Part shown: piece by piece, positions 1 through 6,956 of the stretch
Numbering within the stretch: position 1 is the stretch's first letter
Layout of the letters: every line of letters starts with the position of its first letter
Assembly: GCA_002428045.1 (NCBI GenBank)
Contig: DIZZ01000059.1
Location: 1-17,368, forward strand
Origin: Verrucomicrobia bacterium UBA6015
Lineage (GTDB): Bacteria > Verrucomicrobiota > Kiritimatiellia > UBA8416
Length of the DNA stretch: 17,368 nucleotides
Direction of reading: 5' to 3'
The notes under the pieces: generated by a model
Told to the model about the DNA's origin: nothing
The model's input: the letters and a program-made list of their open reading frames with translations, nothing else
Database searches by the model: none
Translations under genes and position numbers: made by a program

Positions 1-294
1 GGCGGAAAAGGTACTCTCGTTCCTGACCTGGCTGCCATACTGGGGCGGCGTTTCCCGAACCATGCCGCCCGCGATCGGATCGAACAGGATCTGGTTGACA
101 TCGACATCCAGCACCTGGGCAAGTTGGCACAACACCGGCAGCGAAGGCAGGTGGTGACCGTTCTCCAGCGTGTTGAGCGGTCCTGTGCCAATCCCCACCC
201 TCGCTGCCAAGGCCGCCTGGGTCATGTTGCACTGGCGCCGCAGTGTGCGAAGCCGGCGCCCGACGGCATTCGGATCAGGTTTTTCTATATTCAT
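1..294 (-). CDS. XRE-family helix-turn-helix transcriptional regulator, N-terminal part (runs off the window)
   Basis: This frame is open from an ATG at 294 to the window edge (98 codons, no stop), so the C-terminus is missing. Residues about 14-70 form a Cro/C1-type helix-turn-helix: LRTLRRQ, then MTQAALAARVGI (helices 2 and 3), the LENGHHLPSL turn and LCQLAQVLDVDVNQIL. This is the family's usual DNA-binding layout. The tail seen so far (FDPIAGGMVRETPPQYGS) resembles the linker of small XRE repressors, and no second domain is visible. The start codon lies inside a perfect 9-bp inverted repeat (292-314), which suggests autorepression. No convincing Shine-Dalgarno precedes it, so the start could be elsewhere. 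It lies downstream of the rhamnosidase on the same strand, 233 bp away. Its targets are unknown. Family assignment is secure; the function of the whole protein is not. Confidence 0.85.
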   Translation of the reverse strand, partial: MNIEKPDPNAVGRRLRTLRRQCNMTQAALAARVGIGTGPLNTLENGHHLPSLPVLCQLAQVLDVDVNQILFDPIAGGMVRETPPQYGSQVRNESTFSA

Positions 295-314
295 AATGAT
301 CGTCTATCATTATG
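292..314. promoter_or_regulatory. Perfect 9-bp inverted repeat over the XRE start codon (candidate operator)
   Basis: CATAATGAT (292-300) and ATCATTATG (306-314) are exact reverse complements separated by five bases. The left arm contains the XRE start codon. A dyad of this size at the 5' end of a Cro/C1-type gene is typical of an autoregulatory operator. It could instead act in the mRNA as a start-sequestering hairpin. The function is inferred. Confidence 0.5.
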
Positions 315-357
315 CTTAGAAAATTTCAATATAATGTTAACTGTATATTTAATCCTA

Positions 358-422
358 ATCAGGATAAAGACGTTGATGTTTCGGTCCATTTTATCCTGAT
401 AATCCTGTAATCCTGTCAAAAA
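358..422. repeat. Intergenic repeat: 11-bp inverted repeat plus tandem ATCCTG units
   Basis: ATCAGGATAAA (358-368) is the exact reverse complement of TTTATCCTGAT (390-400). The right arm runs into three spaced ATCCTG units (393-398, 402-407, 410-415), followed by TCAAAAA. The element lies in AT-rich non-coding DNA between the XRE gene and the rhamnosidase 3' end. Its form suggests a dispersed intergenic repeat, but only one copy is in the window. Confidence 0.5.
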
Positions 423-442
423 TATCAAGCCGAGCATCAGAT

Positions 443-464
443 GGGCAGACAGGAATGTCTACCC
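443..464. repeat. Stem-loop, 9-bp stem with GGAA loop
   Basis: GGGCAGACA (443-451) and TGTCTACCC (456-464) pair over nine positions, one of them a C-A mismatch or, on the minus-strand RNA, a G-U wobble. The loop is GGAA. It stands about 65 bp downstream of the rhamnosidase stop. No U-tract follows on the minus strand, so it is not a classical terminator. It may be a palindromic repeat unit or an mRNA 3'-end hairpin. The rest of 465-527 shows nothing recognisable. Confidence 0.5.
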
Positions 465-527
465 CACCTTGCGGCCTCTCCCAGCAAGTTACCCACCCGT
501 TTTTGCCTACCGTCGTGGGCGGCTGAC

Positions 528-2507
528 CTATAACTTCAGACTTAACTTGTGCTGGCCGGCCGCCAGCGCAACCGGTGCCCCTCCACAGGGCAGGGTGGCG
601 GTGGCCGTTGTTCCCGCTGTGATCACGATTTCCCAGATAAAGTCGTCTTTTTCGATCCGCCAGTTGCTTTCGATGCGACCCTGACGGCAGTCGTGCCAGC
701 AACTCACCCAGGCTACCCCCTTGATCGGGTGCGGTTCGAGGATAATGTGCTTGAACCCGGGGTTGGCAGGATCCGGACGGATACCCGCCAAAGTATTGAA
801 ATACCAGTTATCGTAGCCACCCATGAAGGGGTGGTTCAGCGAACGGGCTCCATGTTTACGATCATGCTCCACCTCGCCCCAGCATTCCCATAGCGTGGTT
901 GCCCCTCGCTGGATCAGATGGCCGAAACCCGGATAGGTATCCTGATGCATCAGGGCCAGGGCAAGGTCCCCTTCCCCGCGCCGGGTCAGCACCTCCAGGA
1001 TAAACCGCACCCCCATCACCCCCACATTCATGTGGTTTCCACGGGCACGGATATCCTCGACCAAGGCCGTCAGGATTCGGGCATCCTCCTCGGGAAGGAC
1101 GTTGAATGCGAGCGCCAGGGTATTGGCCCCCTGCGAACCCAAGGACCCGGCGGCGACATTAAAGAAGCGGTTTTTCAGGGCGGCGGCGATGTGGCCCTGC
1201 CAGTCGCGATACATCTGCACCGCCGATCGCACACCCAAGGCCTCTGCCATTGTAGCCATGACGGCAGCACAGCGAAAGAACCACAGCGTGCTGGATAACG
1301 CTTGCCGGGTGCCACATTGCCGGGAATCCCACCGTTGACGGACCGGGTGGTTTCGATATCCCCCAGATATTTCTGCCAGAAGGAGTTGGCGTCGTAATTC
1401 CAGAGGGCAAACTCGGCCACGAGATTGGCATCGCCCAGCCACCCGCATTTCTCGCGGGCAGGACAATCCTCAGGAATCCCTTGCAGATTGCTGCGCAGCG
1501 TCCACTGTGCCATCCGATGCAGCGTATTGAGCCGAGCGTCCGAGCACTCGAACCGACCGGCAACCGGCAGGTCGTTATGGACGACAATCCCCGTGATCTG
1601 GGTCGGCAGGAGCGGCCCGGGCCAGCCGGTTACCTCGACATACCGGAACCCGTGATAGGTGAAGCGAGGCTCCCATTCCTCGATGCCGCCGCCCCGGCAG
1701 AGGTAGCGATCGACCTGTTCAACATGGGTCGCGAAGACGCCCGTGCTGGCCGTATCGACCATGCCATCGGGAGATATCGTCTCGGCGCAACGGAGGATGA
1801 TTTCCGTGCCTGATGGGGCCTCGACCCGGAAGCGCGTCCATCCGGCGAAGTTCTGCCCGAAATCGACAACGAAGATCCCCGGCTTGACCTCGCGGATCGC
1901 CACCGGTGCAAGCGCCTCGATCCGCCGCATCGGCGGCATCACCTGCTCCACCAGCTCACCGCCCGGCGGATCCATCGGTCGCGCCTTTTCCCAGGTCGAG
2001 TCGTCAAATCCCGGCTGGCACCAGTCCGCGATGTCCAGGCGGGCATCGTAACATTCGCCCGCGTAGACATTGTTTGCCGTGATGGGTCCCGCCGCCCAGC
2101 GCCATTGCGTGTCAAGCACGCACGACCTCGTTCGTGCCATCCACATAACGCAGGTGCAGTTCTGCCATCAGCCGGGGCTGGCCATACGAGAAACCGTTCG
2201 TCCCCCATACCTTGTCCTGATGGTACCAGCCGTTGCCGAGCACGACGCCGATCACATTCGTGCCAGTGCGCAGCAGTGCCGCTACCTCATGCCGAACATA
2301 GAACACCCGACTGTCGTAGTCCGTCTGGGCCGGGTCCAGCACATGATCACCCACCCTGCCACCATTGATCCAGACCTCATGATAGCCCAGCCCGCTGATG
2401 CATAAATGCGCCGCCGCCAACGGATGGGGACACGCGAATTCACGCCGGAACAGCGGTGCAGCCACCCCTTCCCTAGATCCGATCCACGCCTGTGAAGGCA
2501 CACTCAT
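528..2507 (-). pseudogene. GH78 alpha-L-rhamnosidase, disrupted by a frameshift and an internal deletion
   Basis: Three consecutive minus-strand frames together spell a GH78 alpha-L-rhamnosidase, an enzyme that removes terminal L-rhamnose from plant or algal glycans. The start ATG (2507) overlaps the esterase stop as ATGA. Frame 1 (2507-2112) holds WIGS, the carbohydrate-binding region (GLGYHEVWINGGRVGDHVLDP) and GNGWYHQDK, then stops at TGA 2114-2112. Frame 2 holds VVDFGQNFAGW, FTYHGFRYVEVTGWPG and the acidic catalytic motif EDCPAREKCGWLGDA, then leaves homology after GGIPGNVAPGKR near 1300. Frame 3 (to the TAG at 528) resumes at WFFRCAAVMATMAEALG, and holds the second catalytic segment GATTLWECWGE and the C-terminal beta domain. 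Between frames 2 and 3, about 100 residues normal for the family are absent. The fibronectin-like N-terminal domain found in many relatives is also absent. The frameshift is a GCAC duplication at 2116-2123. Unlikely to make active enzyme; an assembly error could explain the frameshift but hardly the deletion. Confidence 0.85.
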
Positions 2508-3274
2508 TTGGCTGCACCAAGACCCGAATTCACGGTCTCCCCAATCCACCTCAGGCACTCGGTGCCCCAGTCGAAGGGTGCCCCCAACCCCAGTCCGTGC
2601 CTGCCCTTGCTGTAGACATGCAATTGAAAGGGAATACGGTGCTGCCTCAAGGCTGCCGCAAAGGCAAGACTGTTCTCCAGCGGAACCGCCGCATCCTGGC
2701 ATGTATGCCAGAGAAAGCAGGGCGGCGTCTGCGCCGTGACCAGCCGCTCGCAGGAAAGACCTTCCAGCAGTTCCGCAGACGCCTGCTCTCCTACCAGATT
2801 CTGCATAGATCCCTTGTGCGCATAGGGACCATCGGACAGGATCACCGGATAGCACAGGATCCCGAAATCAGGACGCAGCGACACCTCACTCGCATAGCCT
2901 GACCAACCGCAGAGCGCGTGTGCCGCTAGATGTCCGCCCGCAGAGGAACCCATGACGCCGATCTTGCCGGGATCGATGCCAAACTCAACGGCACGTGACC
3001 GTACCGCCGCCACGGCCGACAAGGCATCCTCCAGCATGGCCGGGTGACGGTGGCCTGCCGGTCCCAGCCGGTACTTCACGACAAACGCTGCAACACCGGC
3101 ATCACGCAGAAAGCGGGCATACCCTTCGCCCTCGTGGGCGGCCAACATCCCGTAGCCCCCGCCGGGGAAAATGACCACGCCAACCCCGCTGGGCTTTCCC
3201 TCAGGAAGCCAACACTCGATCTCCGGCGACGGGGCCGTGGTCCCCGACGCCAACTGTCCTTGTATCATCTTCAT
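2504..3274 (-). CDS. Alpha/beta-hydrolase, acetyl-esterase-like (BD-FAE/Aes type)
   Basis: The 256-residue protein has the full alpha/beta-hydrolase signature of small carbohydrate esterases: an oxyanion-hole loop PGGGYG (37-42, in place of HGGG), nucleophile motif GSSAGG (Ser111), and Asp194 and His226 (DAAVP and GRHGLGL) as the remaining triad members. It probably removes acetyl or similar acyl groups from polysaccharides, a common partner activity for the rhamnosidase it is coupled to; the substrate is inferred from context. No signal peptide is seen, so it is likely cytoplasmic. The ATG at 3274 lies only 3 bp after GAGGATA, whereas Met3 (ATG at 3268) is 9 bp after GAGG and may be the real start. 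Its TGA (2506-2504) overlaps the rhamnosidase ATG by four bases, implying translational coupling. It is intact although its partner is broken. Confidence 0.85.
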   Translation of the reverse strand: MKMIQGQLASGTTAPSPEIECWLPEGKPSGVGVVIFPGGGYGMLAAHEGEGYARFLRDAGVAAFVVKYRLGPAGHRHPAMLEDALSAVAAVRSRAVEFGIDPGKIGVMGSSAGGHLAAHALCGWSGYASEVSLRPDFGILCYPVILSDGPYAHKGSMQNLVGEQASAELLEGLSCERLVTAQTPPCFLWHTCQDAAVPLENSLAFAAALRQHRIPFQLHVYSKGRHGLGLGAPFDWGTECLRWIGETVNSGLGAAK

Positions 3275-3320
3275 TATCCTCGCCCCCTACTCGTTTATAA
3301 CGAACACACTGACTATAAAT

Positions 3321-4052
3321 TCACCGTTTTTTCGACAGATTTTCAACCGCCCAATCGACCTGCCGGGCAATCCCCATCAGGATGCGTACATCATCCTCCG
3401 TCTGCGCCCCCCGCCCCATCAGGCGGCGCAACCCCTGCATCATATGATCGGCCTTGTCGAGTTCCATGAACCCGATCTTGAGCAACAGGTCGCGCCAGAT
3501 CGCGAACATCCGTTCGCGCAACGCGGTGGTCGCTGCCTCGGATTTTTCCACCGGCGGCTCATACACACCAGCGAGAACAAAGATCTCATAGCAGCAGATC
3601 AGCACGGCCTGCGAAAGGTTCAGCGACGGGCAAGCCGGATCGGACGGAATCTGGATAATCCGGTTGCAGAGCGCCAGCTCCTCGTTGGAAAGCCCCTTGT
3701 CTTCCCGGCCAAAGACCAGCGCCACCGGCCCTTGCATCGAGGCATCCAGGATGACGGGTGCCCAGTCTCGCGGTGAGCGGGCATGCTGGCGGTAGAGCCC
3801 CTCGCGCGCCGATGTTCCCACCACCAGCGTGCAATCCGCCACGGCCTCGGCCAGCGTGGCGACTTCGCGCCGCCCGTCCAGCACATGCAACGCATGGCAG
3901 GCCATCTGGCGTGCCTCGCCGATATCGATCGGCGTCGGGTTGACCAGCGTCAGCGCCGTCAGTCCCGAGTTGGCCATCGCCCGGCACACCGAGCCCACAT
4001 TCCCGCTGTATAACGGCTCCACCAGCACCACACGGATTTGTTCCAGTCCCAT
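3321..4052 (-). CDS. trmJ: tRNA/rRNA 2'-O-methyltransferase, SpoU/TrmH family, TrmJ-like
   Basis: This SPOUT-class methyltransferase of 243 residues has the three family motifs in order: VEPLYSGNVGSVCRAM near the N-terminus, ALVFGREDKGLSNEEL in the middle and IQIPSDPACPSLNLSQAV forming the knotted SAM site. The SxNLSxA and GxExxGL patterns and the C-terminal helical extension (SEAATTALRERMFAIWRDLL onward) match TrmJ, which 2'-O-methylates position 32 of tRNA with S-adenosylmethionine. Other SpoU members cannot be excluded. The frame is open to 4100, but the ATG at 4052 has GAGGG five bases upstream and directly precedes the conserved core, whereas upstream ATGs have no ribosome site. It is divergent from the AsnC-type regulator gene and lies 46 bp upstream of the esterase on the same strand. 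Confidence 0.9.
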   Translation of the reverse strand: MGLEQIRVVLVEPLYSGNVGSVCRAMANSGLTALTLVNPTPIDIGEARQMACHALHVLDGRREVATLAEAVADCTLVVGTSAREGLYRQHARSPRDWAPVILDASMQGPVALVFGREDKGLSNEELALCNRIIQIPSDPACPSLNLSQAVLICCYEIFVLAGVYEPPVEKSEAATTALRERMFAIWRDLLLKIGFMELDKADHMMQGLRRLMGRGAQTEDDVRILMGIARQVDWAVENLSKKR

Positions 4053-4090
4053 TCGGCCCTCATCAAATATCATGGTTTTTCGTTTTCGGA

Positions 4091-4119
4091 TTGAAACCAT
4101 AGCAGACAGCCTTTATAAC
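4091..4119 (+). promoter_or_regulatory. Sigma-70-type promoter for the Lrp/AsnC-aminotransferase pair
   Basis: TTGAAA (4091-4096), a 17-base spacer and TATAAC (4114-4119) match the sigma-70 consensus at 5 of 6 positions in both boxes. Transcription would start near 4126, giving a leader of about 65 bases that contains a small hairpin (CACGGC 4140-4145 with GCCGTG 4151-4156). An ATGGTTT/AAACCAT inverted repeat (4072-4078, 4094-4100) overlaps the -35 box and could be an operator. Not experimentally known. Confidence 0.5.
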
Positions 4120-4190
4120 GTACATCTTAAACATGCGTTCACGGCGATGTGCCGTGGAAACAGGAACACGATGACCCGGAAAGGGGGATC

Positions 4191-4670
4191 ATGGACGAAC
4201 TGCTACAGATTTTGAAACGCGACGCCCGTACGCCGCTGAAGGATATCGCCATCATGCTGGCACAGCCGGAAGCTGCCGTGCAGGCCCGCGTTGCCGACTA
4301 CGAAGCCACTGGCATCATCCGTGGCTACCAAGCCCTGCTGAACGAGGAACTGGTCAATCCGGAGCATGTACGGGCTGCCATCGAAGTGCGCATGACCCCC
4401 GAGCGCGGCGGCGGCTATGACCGGATTGCCACGCGTATCGCCCGATTCCCAGAGGTCGAATCGGTCTTCCTGATGTCGGGCGGATACGATCTGCTGGTCT
4501 ATGTGAAGGGCGAAAACCTGCGTACGGTGGCTTCGTTTGTCAACGAACGGCTGGCCACGATAGACGGGGTGCTGTCCACCGCCACCCACTTCACCCTCAA
4601 AACCTACAAGGACCAGGGCGTCCTGATGAAAGAAGAGCAAACCGATGAACGACTCCAAGTCTCCCCGTAG
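4191..4670 (+). CDS. Lrp/AsnC-family transcriptional regulator
   Basis: The 159-residue protein has an N-terminal winged helix-turn-helix (about 5-50: DARTPLKDIAIMLAQPEAAV, IIRGYQALLN) and a C-terminal RAM/ligand-binding domain (about 60-145), including PEVESVFLMSGGYDLLVYV, the usual core. Lrp/AsnC proteins form octamer-like assemblies that bind amino acids and control amino-acid metabolism genes. The ATG at 4191 is used because AGGGGG sits just before it and homology begins immediately. The gene overlaps the following aminotransferase gene by 26 bp, so the two are co-translated. The pair is arranged like Bacillus AlaR-AlaT (regulator and alanine transaminase), which suggests, but does not prove, that the effector is an amino acid handled by its partner. 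Confidence 0.92.
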   Translation: MDELLQILKRDARTPLKDIAIMLAQPEAAVQARVADYEATGIIRGYQALLNEELVNPEHVRAAIEVRMTPERGGGYDRIATRIARFPEVESVFLMSGGYDLLVYVKGENLRTVASFVNERLATIDGVLSTATHFTLKTYKDQGVLMKEEQTDERLQVSP

Positions 4671-5820
4671 CTACGTCGCCAACTATCTCAAGGGTGTGCC
4701 ACGCTCTGGGATCCGTGATTTCTTCGAGATTGTCAGCACCCGCAAGGATGTCATCAGCCTGGGCATCGGCGAACCCGATTTCGTCACGCCCTGGCATATC
4801 CGCGAATCGTCCGTCTATGCGCTCGACCACGGTGCCACCTCCTACACCGCCAACCTCGGACTGATCGAACTGCGACGGTCCATCGCAAAGTATGTTCGCA
4901 CCGGATACGGGGCGGACTACAATCCCGTCAACGAGATCATGATCACGGTCGGGGTCAGCGAGGCACTGGATCTGGCTATCCGGGCACTGGTCAGCCCGGG
5001 CGACGAGGTGCTTTACCACGAGCCCTGCTACGTTTCGTACGGACCGGTGATCACCTTCGCCCACGGGGTACCGGTCGCGGTGGAAACGCGCCGCGAGGAT
5101 GGATTCCGCCTGACCCGCGCCGCCCTGGAGGCCAAGGTCAGCTCGAAAACCAAGGTGCTGATGTTGAACTTCCCGACGAATCCGACCGGGGCGGTCCTCA
5201 ACCAGCAGGATGTGGAGGAGATCGCCGCCTTCGCCATCGCGCACGATCTGGTGGTGATCACCGACGAGATCTATGCCGAGCTCACCTACGAGGCGGAGCG
5301 CGTCAGCATCGCAGCCGTTCCCGGCATGAAGGAGCGCACCATTTTCCTGAACGGGTTTTCCAAAGCCTGGGCCATGACCGGCTTTCGCGTCGGTTTTTCC
5401 TGCGCCCCACAAGAGCTGACCGAGGCGATGATGAAGATCCATCAATACACCATGCTTTGCGCCCCGATCCTGGCGCAGAAAGCCGCCATCGAGGCGCTGG
5501 AGAACGGCGATGCCGATGTCCGAAAAATGCGTGATTCCTATCGACGTCGGCGCAACCTGATCCTTGACGGATTCGCCCAGGCAGGGTTGCCATGCCAGAA
5601 ACCCGAGGGGGCGTTCTATGCATTCCCCTACATTGGCGATACGGGACTCTCGTCCAAGGCGTTTGCCTTGAACTTCCTGGAGGCCGAGAACGTCGCCTGT
5701 GTGCCTGGATCGGCATTCGGAGCCTGTGGCGAAGGGTTTATCCGCTGCGCCTACGCCACCGCCGAGGACGATATCCGTGAAGCCATGGTCCGGCTGAAAC
5801 GGTTTACAGGCTCGCTGTAA
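4645..5820 (+). CDS. PLP-dependent class I/II aminotransferase (AlaT/aspartate aminotransferase-like)
   Basis: The 391-residue length is normal for fold-type I aminotransferases of the aspartate/alanine group. Visible features are SLGIGEPDFVTPWHI (39-52), the glycine-rich TSYTANLGL, NFPTNPTGA with Asn179, ITDEIYAEL with Asp207 binding the PLP ring nitrogen, and the Schiff-base lysine Lys240 in NGFSKAWAMTGFRVG. The C-terminal IRCAYAT supplies the carboxylate-binding arginine. It transfers an amino group between an amino acid and a 2-oxoacid in the cytoplasm; the exact amino acid cannot be read from sequence. AGAAGAG lies upstream of the ATG, which is inside the regulator gene. Linkage to an AsnC-type regulator resembles the alaR-alaT pair. 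Confidence 0.92.
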   Translation: MNDSKSPRSYVANYLKGVPRSGIRDFFEIVSTRKDVISLGIGEPDFVTPWHIRESSVYALDHGATSYTANLGLIELRRSIAKYVRTGYGADYNPVNEIMITVGVSEALDLAIRALVSPGDEVLYHEPCYVSYGPVITFAHGVPVAVETRREDGFRLTRAALEAKVSSKTKVLMLNFPTNPTGAVLNQQDVEEIAAFAIAHDLVVITDEIYAELTYEAERVSIAAVPGMKERTIFLNGFSKAWAMTGFRVGFSCAPQELTEAMMKIHQYTMLCAPILAQKAAIEALENGDADVRKMRDSYRRRRNLILDGFAQAGLPCQKPEGAFYAFPYIGDTGLSSKAFALNFLEAENVACVPGSAFGACGEGFIRCAYATAEDDIREAMVRLKRFTGSL

Positions 5821-5926
5821 ATAAGACTTGTAATACCCTTCGGAGCGGATACACTTTCTGCAGGTAGGGATGGAGTTGGTCCCTGGATGGCCGCAACTGA
5901 ATGGCAATGCGAACAACGGGGGGCTC

Positions 5927-6292
5927 ATGAACGTGCTCGTGTTGGATGATGACGAGGATCTGAGCTATGCGCTTCGGGATATCCTTGAGCGGCATGACTT
6001 CCGGGTGGATTGTTCCAAGTCGCCGAAAGAAGCCCTGCAGATGGTCAAGGAGAAACCCTATGATCTTGTGCTGCTTGATTATGTGATGCCGGAAAACGAT
6101 GGCGTCTGGTTCATGAGCAATGCAAAATTGCCCCGTTCAACCAAAGTCCTACTCATGACCGGCTGTCTTGAACGGCGCCTGATCAACACCATGTTCGACC
6201 TCGGGGCCTGCGGCTACCTGATCAAGCCGTTTGACGAGGAGGAACTGGTCCGTAACCTGAAGTTCTATCTGCCCGGCCACATCAGTGGTTGA
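5927..6292 (+). CDS. Single-domain (CheY-like) response regulator
   Basis: The 121-residue protein is only a receiver domain. It has the acidic pocket DDDED (7-11), phosphoacceptor Asp51 in LVLLDYVMPENDG, Thr78 in LLMTG and Lys100 in LIKPFD, so it should be phosphorylatable. There is no output domain and no histidine kinase in the window. It may relay phosphate or act by protein-protein contact. The ATG at 5927 follows GGGGGG by three bases; an upstream in-frame ATG at 5870 lacks support because the sequence before residue 20 is not receiver-like. A weak promoter-like pair (TTGTAA, 16 bases, TACACT) lies about 75-100 bp upstream. Its 3' end overlaps that of the phosphatase on the other strand by 11 bp. 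Confidence 0.92.
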   Translation: MNVLVLDDDEDLSYALRDILERHDFRVDCSKSPKEALQMVKEKPYDLVLLDYVMPENDGVWFMSNAKLPRSTKVLLMTGCLERRLINTMFDLGACGYLIKPFDEEELVRNLKFYLPGHISG

Positions 6293-6947
6293 TCGAGCAA
6301 TACGCCTGGCGTGCCTTAACCCTCACAAAGCGCCGCTCCGGCAACACAAGGCAGGAAAGCATACCGCCATAGACGCAGCCGGTATCCAGCCCGACGACCC
6401 ATTCCCGGCTTAGCCCGCCCAACGCGGCCCAGTGACCGAACACCACAAGCGACGGGGTATCGTAAAGATCAAACCAGCGCGGATTCGAGGGATTCAGCAG
6501 ATCCTCGCCGGATCCATCCCAGGTGCGGATGCTGACCAGATGCCAGGGATCTGTATCGCGCGGATGTTTCCCCGGTACCAGTCCGGCATGCACCAGCATC
6601 AGTCCAGGCTCCTCGAACCACAGGGGCCAGCGCCGGACATCGGCAACAAACGCATCCAGTTCGCCATCGAAGTCGCGGTACAGGTCATCGATATACTTGG
6701 CGTGGCGATGCGGCTGGCCATCCATAATCTTCAACATGCTCAGCTCATGATTGCCCATGATCGCCGTGGCCTTGACCGACCGGAAGATCTCCCACACGCC
6801 TCGTGCACTGGGCCCCTTATTGATCAGATCCCCGATAAAGAAGATGCGGTCATACGCCGGATTCGCGCCCACCTCGAACAAGAGCGTCGACAGCTCATGG
6901 TAGCAGCCATGCACATCGCCAATAATAAGGGTTCGTTGTTGATTCAT
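6282..6947 (-). CDS. Calcineurin-like metallophosphatase (Ser/Thr phosphatase or ApaH-type)
   Basis: The 221-residue protein carries the PPP-superfamily metal-binding motifs GDVHG (10-14), GDLINKGP (39-46), GNHE (65-68) and the late VHAGLVPG. In the second motif the usual D-R before GP is N-K, which is closer to bacterial ApaH and PrpA-type enzymes than to eukaryotic PP1. It is predicted to hydrolyse phosphomonoesters or diadenosine tetraphosphate with two divalent metals in the cytoplasm; motifs alone cannot choose between these. It begins 9 bp after the ruvC stop on the same strand and is probably the last gene of that operon. The ribosome site is weak. Confidence 0.88.
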   Translation of the reverse strand: MNQQRTLIIGDVHGCYHELSTLLFEVGANPAYDRIFFIGDLINKGPSARGVWEIFRSVKATAIMGNHELSMLKIMDGQPHRHAKYIDDLYRDFDGELDAFVADVRRWPLWFEEPGLMLVHAGLVPGKHPRDTDPWHLVSIRTWDGSGEDLLNPSNPRWFDLYDTPSLVVFGHWAALGGLSREWVVGLDTGCVYGGMLSCLVLPERRFVRVKARQAYCSINH

Positions 6948-6956
6948 GATAAAGCA

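Noticed and set aside
4597..5928. Minus-strand open frame (443 codons) opposite the aminotransferase
   Set aside because: Antisense to an intact PLP enzyme with all active-site residues; no ribosome site or homology.
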